From: Psychromarinibacter sediminicola
Lineage (GTDB): Bacteria; Pseudomonadota; Alphaproteobacteria; Rhodobacterales; Rhodobacteraceae
Assembly (NCBI RefSeq): GCF_029168335.1
Contig: NZ_JARGYC010000007.1
Span: 37,287 to 101,286 of the forward strand
DNA: 64,000 bases
Direction: 5' to 3'
Shown: positions 57,527 to 64,000 of the stretch, piece after piece
Layout: every line of letters starts with the position of its first letter
Position numbering within the stretch: position 1 is the stretch's first letter
Notes under the pieces: model-generated
Told to the model about the DNA's origin: nothing
The model's database searches: none
What the model saw: the letters and a program-made list of their open reading frames with translations, nothing else
Made by a program: the position numbers and the translations under genes

Positions 57527-58018
57527 CTATCGCGTGCCGATGCCCTTCTCGAAGACGCGCACCAGGAACAGCACGCCGATGGTGATCGCCGTGGCGAGCC
57601 CGGCCAGCGGCACCTGGCCCGAGCCGCAGGCCAGCCCGATGGCGCCGGCGAGCCACATCGAGGCACCGGTCGTCACGTGGTGGACCTTGCCGCCGGAGGT
57701 GAAGATGATGCCCGCGGCGAGGAAGGCGACGCCGGCGGTCACCGCCTCGATCAGGCGCAGCGGGTCGATGCGCAGCGCGTCGTTCGCGTCGCCGGCGCCG
57801 AAGGGCAGGGAGGCGAGCTGCTGCGCCACGAGAATGAACAGGCAGGCGGCCAGCGAGACCAGCATGTGGGTTCGGAGGCCGGCGGGCTTGTGGCGGATCT
57901 CGCGCTCCAGGCCCACCGCGCCGGCCAGCAGCAGCGCCGCCACCAGGCGCAGGCCCGAGACCTGCCAGCTGACGGTGGAGAAGCTTCCCGAGAGTTCGTT
58001 CCAGATGGCCTCGACCAT
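57527..58018 (-). CDS. MgtC/SapB family membrane protein
   Basis: 163 residues with four or five hydrophobic helices. The GLRLVAALLLAGAVGLEREIRHKPAGLRTHMLVSLAACLFIL stretch is the MgtC/SapB core. It lacks the C-terminal ACT-like domain of Salmonella MgtC. Members of this short type have unclear roles in magnesium or membrane-potential homeostasis. Divergent from the EamA gene, with 72 bases between. Confidence 0.88.
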   Translation of the reverse strand: MVEAIWNELSGSFSTVSWQVSGLRLVAALLLAGAVGLEREIRHKPAGLRTHMLVSLAACLFILVAQQLASLPFGAGDANDALRIDPLRLIEAVTAGVAFLAAGIIFTSGGKVHHVTTGASMWLAGAIGLACGSGQVPLAGLATAITIGVLFLVRVFEKGIGTR

Positions 58019-58090
58019 GGGCGCCCCCTTTGCCGGTCGTCTCGACTGTAACGTTAACATGACGGGCGCCGGTTCCAAGGCGGCCGGCGG

Positions 58091-58993
58091 GTGAGCGCCT
58101 GGCTGATCTCGCTGGAGGGGACCGAGGCGGGGCATGTGCTGGCGCTGGGGCTGGCGCTGTTCGCGGCGTTCCTGCACGCGGTGTTCGGGGCGCTGCAGAA
58201 GGGGCGGCACGATCCGTGGCTGTCGCGCGGGGCGATCGACGCGAGCTACGGGCTGATCGCGATGCCGTTCGCGCTGTTCGTGGTGCCGTGGCCCGAGCCG
58301 CATATGTGGCCGATCTTCGCGGGCGCCTTCGTGATCCACACCGCCTACAAGCTGGCGCAGGCGGCGGCCTATACCAAGGGCGCCTACACGGTGGTCTATC
58401 CGGTGGTGCGGGGGACGGGGCCGCTGTTCACCGTGATCGGGGCCTATCTGCTGTTCGGAGAGATCTTCACGCCCGGCCAGTGGCTGGGGGTCGCGGTGCT
58501 GCTGTCGGGGATCTTCGGGCTGGCGCTCTACAACCTGCGCTACCTGGACGCCGAGCGCGAGACGCTGCCGCTGGCGCTGGGCCTGGCGCTGCTGACCGGC
58601 GGGTTCGTGGCGGTCTACACGACCTACGACGCCTACGGCATCCGGGCGACGGCGGACCCGTTCACCTTCCTTGCGTGGTTCTTCATGGTCGACGGGGTCG
58701 CGATGCCGGTTCTGGCGGCGCTGCGCTGGCGGAGCATGGTGCATCGGCCGGAGGTCGGGCCGCTGGCGGCGCGGGGGATCGTGGGCGGTGTCGTCGCGCT
58801 GTTCTCCTTCGGGTCGGTCATGGTCGCGACGCGGCTGGACAAGGTGGGCGAGGCGGCGGTGCTGCGCGAGACCTCGACCGTCTTCGCCGCGGTCATCGGC
58901 TGGCTGGTGCTGAAGGAGAGCGTGGGGCCGCGGCGGCTGGGCCTGATGGCGCTGATCGCCGCCGGCGCGGTCATCGTGGAGATAGCGGGGTGA
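58091..58993 (+). CDS. EamA/DMT-family transporter
   Basis: 300 residues with ten hydrophobic helices in two EamA halves (about 15-150 and 160-298). The second half ends ETSTVFAAVIGWLVLKESVGPRR, a clear EamA signature. Probably exports a small metabolite; substrate unknown. It starts with GTG or ATG close to the divergent mgtC-like start and is followed by a hairpin-repeat array. Confidence 0.85.
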   Translation: MSAWLISLEGTEAGHVLALGLALFAAFLHAVFGALQKGRHDPWLSRGAIDASYGLIAMPFALFVVPWPEPHMWPIFAGAFVIHTAYKLAQAAAYTKGAYTVVYPVVRGTGPLFTVIGAYLLFGEIFTPGQWLGVAVLLSGIFGLALYNLRYLDAERETLPLALGLALLTGGFVAVYTTYDAYGIRATADPFTFLAWFFMVDGVAMPVLAALRWRSMVHRPEVGPLAARGIVGGVVALFSFGSVMVATRLDKVGEAAVLRETSTVFAAVIGWLVLKESVGPRRLGLMALIAAGAVIVEIAG

Positions 58994-59001
58994 GGCGCGC
59001 C

Positions 59002-59184
59002 CGGAAAAGCGTCCAGTGGACGCTTTTCAGCGCCGAACGCGCGGAGCGCCGAAGGCGGCGTCTCGGAAAGGCGCCAGTGGCGCCTTTCAGCCGCGAACGC
59101 GCGGAGCGCCGAATGCGGCGTCCCGGAAAAGCGTCTGGTGGGGGCTCTTCAGCGCCGAACCCGCGGAGCGCCAGAGGCGCCCTC
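59002..59184. repeat. Tandem array of three hairpin repeat units (about 60 bp each)
   Basis: Units at 59002-59063, 59064-59123 and 59124-59184. Each begins GGAAA, has a near-perfect odd palindrome, then a constant spacer CGAACGCGCGGAGCGCCGAA or a close variant. Stem of unit 1: AAAAGCGTCCA/TGGACGCTTTT. Stem of unit 2: GAAAGGCGCCA/TGGCGCCTTTC. Unit 3 is decayed. The array fills most of the 312-bp gap before yciB, and nothing else is seen there. Confidence 0.85.
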
Positions 59185-59305
59185 CGGGCCACAGACAACG
59201 CCAACGCACATGCGGAGCGCCGGCGACAACTGCCCGACCGCGCCGTCTGGATGTTCCGGGCCACAGCGATTAGGTAGGGGCGCAGACCGAGGAGAGGGCG
59301 CGCGC

Positions 59306-59911
59306 ATGGCGGACAAGAAGATCTCGCAGGGCACCAAGCTGGCGCTGGACCTGGGGCCGATCCTGGCCTTCTTCGTGGGCTACCTGCTGTTGCGCGACCG
59401 GAGCTTCATTATCGCGGGGGCCGAGTATTCCGGCTTCATCGTCGTGACCGCCTGCTTCATCCCGCTTCTGGCGCTGACCACCTTCGTGCTGTGGCGGCTG
59501 ACGGGGACGCTGTCGAAGATGCAGATCGTCACGCTGGTGCTGGTGGTCGTGTTCGGCGGGCTGACGGTGTTTCTCAACGACGAGCGGTTCTTCAAGATGA
59601 AGCCCACCATCATCTATGCGCTCTTCGCCGCCGTGCTGGGCGTCGGGCTGCTCCGTGGGCGGTCCTACATGCAGCTCGTGATGGACGAGATGCTGCCGAT
59701 GACCCACGAGGGCTGGATGATCCTGACCAGGCGCGTCACGGGGTTCTTCGTTCTGCTGGCGGTGCTGAACGAAGTGGTCTGGCGGACGATGTCGACGGAT
59801 GCCTGGGTGAACTTCAAGACCTTCGGGCTGACGATCGGGCTGTTCGCCTTCTTCATGCTGCAGGGCAAGCTGTTCCAGACCTACGGGCTGGAAAAGGAAG
59901 GCGACGGCTGA
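59306..59911 (+). CDS. yciB: YciB/septation protein A family membrane protein
   Basis: 201 residues from MADKKISQG, with five or six hydrophobic helices. The LALDLGPILAFFVGY start, the MKPTIIYALFAAVLGVGL middle and the NEVVWR segment identify the YciB (IspZ) family, inner membrane proteins linked to cell division and envelope synthesis. The upstream in-frame extension runs through the hairpin array and is not protein-like. Its 3' end meets a three-hairpin element. Confidence 0.9.
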   Translation: MADKKISQGTKLALDLGPILAFFVGYLLLRDRSFIIAGAEYSGFIVVTACFIPLLALTTFVLWRLTGTLSKMQIVTLVLVVVFGGLTVFLNDERFFKMKPTIIYALFAAVLGVGLLRGRSYMQLVMDEMLPMTHEGWMILTRRVTGFFVLLAVLNEVVWRTMSTDAWVNFKTFGLTIGLFAFFMLQGKLFQTYGLEKEGDG

Positions 59912-59913
59912 CG

Positions 59914-59994
59914 CCGTTCTCTTGCAAAGAGAACGGGCCGGAAGATTTGTAATCTTCCGGTTCGGAGTTTTTCTAAAACTCCGGTTGCGGGTGG
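59914..59994. repeat. Three-hairpin cassette element, copy c
   Basis: Hairpin A: 10-bp arms (CCGTTCTCTT, loop GCA) at 59914-59936. Hairpin B: 10-bp arms (CCGGAAGATT, loop TGT) at 59938-59960. Hairpin C: 9-bp arms (CGGAGTTTT, loop TCT) at 59963-59983. Linkers G and TT and the tail GTTGCGGGTGG match copy b at 19.2 kb. It lies between the convergent yciB and hydrolase genes and supplies the hydrolase stop codon. Confidence 0.85.
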
Positions 59995-60914
59995 GAAGCG
60001 CCGGCGCCTGACCCGGCGCGCGCCGGCCGCAGGCGGGCCCAGCGGGGTTCGGCCGAGGCGGGCAGCGCCCGGCGCAGATGCGGCAGCGACAGGCGGTCGC
60101 GGTCGCGCAGAAGCGCGGCGTAGAACAGCAGGAGCCCCGGCCGCAGGTAGGGCGCCCAGTGGCAGACGCGGCGCTTGGGCGGCGGCACGTGGAACCCCAG
60201 CCGCTCCAGCGCGCGGCGGGTGGCGGGCGCGTCGATCTGGATGTCGAGCCAGTTGGCCAGCCGCAGCCCCTCGCCCAGCGTCCGATCACCGCGTTCGGGC
60301 GGACGCAGGACCCACTCGATCCCGGCATCGAACAGGTCGTTCTCGCGCGTCGTGATGTTCAGCACCTCGGCCGTGCGGCCCGCGGGCGCGGCCATGGCCG
60401 TGGCGGCCGTGCCGCGGAACTCGGCCGCGGCCATCAGCACCATCCGCCCGACGCTGCCCGCCGGCGCGCGGCGCAGCGCGGCGAGGCAGACCCGCGCGCC
60501 CAGCGAGTGGGCGACCATGTCGACCGGGCCGGAATGGTAGTGCCGCAGCCGCGCGATCGTCTCGGCCAGCGCGATGCCGGCGTCGCGCGCCGCGCCCCAG
60601 GCCGACCAGATCGAGCCGCGCGCCTCCCAGCCGAAGGCGATGCATAGCCCCTCGCCGCGCCGGCCGCGACCGAAGCCCAGATGGCGCGGCCAGCTCAGCG
60701 TCTTCCAGCAGCCGCGCGGCGGGGCGAGCGAGAAGATGTGCCGGTGCGGGTCGGTGGCGGCGCGGCTCGGCGCGTATTTGTAGCCGTGGACCAGCACGAT
60801 CACCGGGGCGCCCGGCGGCAGCGCCGCGGCGGCGGCGCGCAGCGCGGCGTCGAGGTCGCCCGCCCCGTGCAAGGCGGGCGCGGCGCCCACGGCATTGACC
60901 CTGAGAAGTGGCAT
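59973..60914 (-). CDS. Alpha/beta hydrolase
   Basis: 313 residues. Lipase/esterase-like hydrolase fold: oxyanion HGYKYAP near 43-49 and nucleophile Ser137 in AHSLGA. No signal peptide. The C-terminal end HPQPEF and the TAG stop are encoded within the three-hairpin element, so the native end may have been altered by its insertion. Substrate unknown. Confidence 0.78.
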   Translation of the reverse strand: MPLLRVNAVGAAPALHGAGDLDAALRAAAAALPPGAPVIVLVHGYKYAPSRAATDPHRHIFSLAPPRGCWKTLSWPRHLGFGRGRRGEGLCIAFGWEARGSIWSAWGAARDAGIALAETIARLRHYHSGPVDMVAHSLGARVCLAALRRAPAGSVGRMVLMAAAEFRGTAATAMAAPAGRTAEVLNITTRENDLFDAGIEWVLRPPERGDRTLGEGLRLANWLDIQIDAPATRRALERLGFHVPPPKRRVCHWAPYLRPGLLLFYAALLRDRDRLSLPHLRRALPASAEPRWARLRPARAGSGAGASHPQPEF

Positions 60915-60934
60915 TGTTCCGATCCCGCCACTAG

Positions 60935-61046
60935 GAGCATGTCGCGTTCAATTGTAGTCTCCGGCCGCCCCGAACGCATTCGCTTGCGCGAACGCTGCCT
61001 CGGGACGGCCGGAGACTGCGTGAATCGGATCAAACGCGACACGCTC
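60935..61046. mobile_element. MITE-like foldback element
   Basis: 112 bp. Terminal 14-bp inverted repeats GAGCATGTCGCGTT and AACGCGACACGCTC (one mismatch). A nested 17-bp inverted repeat, GTCTCCGGCCG-CCCGA type (16 of 17), encloses a third 8-bp arm pair. TA flanks both ends, as with IS630/mariner-type targets. No coding capacity. It lies in the 483-bp gap between the hydrolase and metZ. Confidence 0.7.
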
Positions 61047-61267
61047 TAGATATGGTGGCTGTCCGATACCCAAGACATAATACAGAGGCATGAAGACTCG
61101 GTTACGGCTGCGTGACGCTGCCGTGCGGCCACGGTGCGGGCGGCGACACGCGGCTCTTTCGCGGGCGCGGCGGCGAACGGCTGAAATGCCGGGCAGTTGG
61201 CGCCGGAACGGGCACGTGCGCCGGGAATTTCCTTGACCAAGGCCGCCTGCCGCCCTAGTCGGGTTGC

Positions 61268-61320
61268 CGTGGCGATTTGTTCACCGGATTGCGGGCCACG
61301 TTAATCATTCCGCTAAAGAG
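61268..61320 (+). promoter_or_regulatory. SAM-II riboswitch upstream of metZ
   Basis: CGTGGCGATTTG, ACCGG, GGGCCACGTTAA and CGCTAAAGAGG occur in the order and spacing of the SAM-II consensus. The P1 stem CGTGGC/GCCACG is perfect. SAM-II aptamers sit upstream of methionine and SAM genes in alphaproteobacteria and reduce expression when SAM is plentiful. The aptamer ends 77 bases before the metZ start. Confidence 0.92.
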
Positions 61321-61336
61321 GTGTCGGACGGTCCAG

Positions 61337-61370
61337 ACCCCCGGCGCTTTGAACGCGGTGGGGGTTTTTT
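61337..61370 (+). terminator. Terminator hairpin between riboswitch and metZ
   Basis: ACCCCC pairs with GGGGGT, with an inner GCG/CGC pairing, followed by six Ts. It lies 16 bases after the SAM-II aptamer and 27 bases before the metZ start, so it could serve as a transcriptional expression platform. Confidence 0.75.
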
Positions 61371-61397
61371 GTTGCGCGACGAAGGAGGCGCAGGGAC

Positions 61398-62579
61398 ATG
61401 TCGAAGGATTGGAACACCCGCACGAAGCTGGTTCACGAGGGCGTCCGCCGCAGCCAGTACGGCGAAGTCAGCGAGGCGATCTTCCTCACCCAGGGCTTCG
61501 TCTACGACAGCGCCGAGCAGGCCGAGGCGCGGTTTCTCGAGGCGGGGCCCGACGAGTTCATCTATGCCCGCTACGGCAACCCGACGGTGCGGATGTTCGA
61601 GGAACGCATCGCCGCGCTGGAGGGGGCCGAGGACGCCTTCGCCACGGCCAGCGGCATGGCGGCGGTGAACGCGGCGGTCATGGCGATGCTGAAGGCGGGC
61701 GACCACGTGGTCTCGTCGCGGGCGCTGTTCGGGTCGTGCCTGTATATCCTCGAAGAGATCCTGCCGCGCTTCGGCGTGGAGGTGGATTTCGTCGACGGCA
61801 CAGACCTGGACGCCTGGCAGGCCGCGATCCGCGACGATACGAAACTGGTGTTCTTCGAGACCCTGTCGAACCCGATGCTGGACGTGATCGACGTCAAGGC
61901 GGTGACCGAGCTGGCGCATGCCAAGGGCGCGCTGGTCGTGGCGGACAACGTCTTCTCCACCCCGATCTTCAGCCGGGCGATGGAATTCGGCGTGGACCTC
62001 GTGGTCTATTCCACCACCAAGCATATCGACGGGCAGGGGCGCTGCCTGGGCGGCGTGGTGCTGGGCTCGAAGGAGCTGATCCGCAAGAAGCTGGAGCCGT
62101 ATCTCAAGCATACGGGCGGTGCGCTGTCGCCGTTCAACGCCTGGGTCATGCTGAAGGGGATGGACACGCTGGATCTGCGCGTGCGGGCGGCGGCGGACTC
62201 GGCGTTGCAGTTGGCGGAAGCGCTGGAGGGGCACGACAGGCTGGCGCGCGTGGTCTATCCGCATCTGCCGTCGCATCCGCAGCACGACCTGGCGACGCGG
62301 CAGATGGGGGCGGGCGGCACGGTGCTGTCGCTGGACCTGAATGGCGGCAAGGAGGCCGCGTTCCGGTTCTTGAACGCGCTGGAGATCTGCATCATCTCCA
62401 ACAATCTCGGGGATTCGAAGTCGATTCTGACGCATCCCGCCACGACGACCCACCAGCGGCTGAGCGAGGACCAGCGCGCCGCACTGGGGATCACCGACGG
62501 GCTGGTGCGGATGTCGGTGGGGCTGGAGGATACCGACGACCTGCTGGCCGACCTGCGGCAGGCGCTGGACGCGGCGTAG
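61398..62579 (+). CDS. metZ: O-succinylhomoserine (or O-acetylhomoserine) sulfhydrylase
   Basis: 393 residues. Cys/Met-metabolism PLP enzyme that makes homocysteine by direct sulfhydrylation. The PLP lysine is Lys208 in YSTTKHIDGQGR; RYGNPT near 58-63 and SNPMLDVID near 157-165 bind the cofactor and substrate. Length and motif set are MetZ-like. GGAGG precedes the start. Control by the SAM-II riboswitch agrees with this role. Confidence 0.94.
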   Translation: MSKDWNTRTKLVHEGVRRSQYGEVSEAIFLTQGFVYDSAEQAEARFLEAGPDEFIYARYGNPTVRMFEERIAALEGAEDAFATASGMAAVNAAVMAMLKAGDHVVSSRALFGSCLYILEEILPRFGVEVDFVDGTDLDAWQAAIRDDTKLVFFETLSNPMLDVIDVKAVTELAHAKGALVVADNVFSTPIFSRAMEFGVDLVVYSTTKHIDGQGRCLGGVVLGSKELIRKKLEPYLKHTGGALSPFNAWVMLKGMDTLDLRVRAAADSALQLAEALEGHDRLARVVYPHLPSHPQHDLATRQMGAGGTVLSLDLNGGKEAAFRFLNALEICIISNNLGDSKSILTHPATTTHQRLSEDQRAALGITDGLVRMSVGLEDTDDLLADLRQALDAA

Positions 62580-62610
62580 ACCGGGTGCCGGCGCGGGCGG
62601 TGAGGGCGGA

Positions 62611-62672
62611 GGGGGCGCTGCCCCCGCGCGCGTTGCGCGCCCCCCGGAGTATTTCGCGCCAGAAGAAGCCCG
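62611..62672 (-). repeat. CTTCTTCT/ATAC repeat, copy 6, with extended GC hairpins
   Basis: On the reverse strand CTTCTTCTGGCGCGAAATACTCC, then a GGGGGG run, GCGCGC-AAC-GCGCGC and GGGGGC-AGC-GCCCCC hairpins. It is the longest copy, starting about 30 bases after the metZ stop. It resembles a repeat I recall as common in roseobacter intergenic regions. Confidence 0.7.
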
Positions 62673-62796
62673 GGCGCGGCGTCGGGGGCGGAACGGTGAT
62701 CCGGGCGGGTCCGGGCCTCGTATGACCTGCAACAGGGTTTGCAAGAGCGGCGGGTCGCCCCTAACTCTTAGGGGGTCCACCCGGGAAGGGAATGAG

Positions 62797-63905
<1,109 letters not shown>

Positions 63906-63906
<1 letters not shown>

Positions 63907-64000
63907 GCGCCGGTCCGGCGTAGCCGGCGAAGCGTCCAGTGGACGCTTCGAGGCGCGAACGCGCGGAGCGCCGAATAGCGCCGGTCCGGCGTAGCCGGCG
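63906..64000. repeat. Hairpin repeat array cut by the window end
   Basis: A 24-bp sequence beginning AGCGCCGGTCCGGCGTAG occurs at 63906-63929 and 63977-64000, 71 bp apart. Between them is an 11-bp-arm odd palindrome (CGAAGCGTCCA/TGGACGCTTCG) and the GAACGCGCGGAGCGCCGAA spacer, the same as in the 59.0 kb array. The array begins at the folE2 stop and very probably continues beyond the window. Confidence 0.85.

Noticed and set aside
62718..62733. TGCAA-N6-TTGCA inverted repeat upstream of folE2 as a Zur operator
   Set aside because: folE2 is often zinc-regulated, but the sequence does not resemble the AT-rich Zur box; a 5-bp inverted repeat alone is too weak.

Overview
The window looks like the chromosome of a high-GC alphaproteobacterium of the Rhodobacterales (Rhodobacteraceae/Roseobacter type). 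The support is the gene content and order (purD next to xseA, ftsY followed by an EamA transporter and yciB, hflK-hflC-DUF2065-degP), several small rhodobacterial families (DUF2842, DUF6524, DUF1992, DUF2065), a LexA box of the alphaproteobacterial GTTC-N7-GTTC type, a SAM-II riboswitch, and third codon positions saturated with G/C. No rRNA, tRNA, CRISPR array, prophage or intact insertion sequence was seen. Most genes are chromosomal housekeeping genes packed tightly, often coupled by GTGA, ATGA or TGATG overlaps.

Layout. 0.1-8 kb: fructosamine kinase-like protein, YgfZ, a glycosyltransferase, a MsbA-like ABC exporter coupled to a cysteine phosphatase, two PLP aminotransferases. 8-16 kb: DUF1992 and ValRS, a DUF3592 membrane protein, a solitary molybdenum hydroxylase large subunit and a DUF2235 hydrolase. 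15.7-22.7 kb: a reverse-strand polyamine/polar amino acid module: ABC ATPase, binding protein, two permeases, a class I glutamine amidotransferase, and PuuA- and PuuB-like enzymes. 22.8-24 kb: PhnD-like and TerB-like proteins. 24.1-26.1 kb: a quorum-sensing module made of a LuxR protein lacking its DNA-binding domain, a divergent full-length LuxR and a LuxI synthase. 26-39 kb: pyrG, secG, purA, a 1,034-residue acidic repeat protein, thiamine pyrophosphokinase, a DMT transporter broken by one in-frame UGA, sdaA, small enzymes. 39-50 kb: rpiA, gor, hflKC, degP, a LysR regulator, a K+ channel, an SOS-box-associated dnaE2 remnant, a ferredoxin. 50-64 kb: purD, xseA, alkB-like monooxygenase, ftsY, MgtC-like protein, yciB, a SAM-II riboswitch ahead of metZ, and folE2.

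The most unusual content lies between genes. (1) Three compact elements each hold three consecutive hairpins. Two of them (19.2 and 59.9 kb) share fixed linkers while the outer stem sequences have exchanged slots, and one stem pair differs by a compensatory change. (2) A second hairpin family forms short tandem arrays at 59.0-59.2 kb and at the window end, again with compensatory stem changes. (3) A third repeat, CTTCTTCT followed by an A-rich ATAC block, occurs six times near gene ends. Two of these families run into coding sequence and supply the last codons of a protein. (4) A 112-bp foldback element with near-perfect termini lies upstream of the metZ riboswitch.

The quorum-sensing locus may work as a system: a possible dominant-negative LuxR, an 18-bp motif shared by the luxR and luxI upstream regions, and a 9-bp hairpin covering the luxI Shine-Dalgarno sequence, which together would give transcriptional and translational gates on signal synthesis. 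All coordinates were read by eye. CDS limits were checked against reading frame, but the edges of short motifs may be off by one or two bases.
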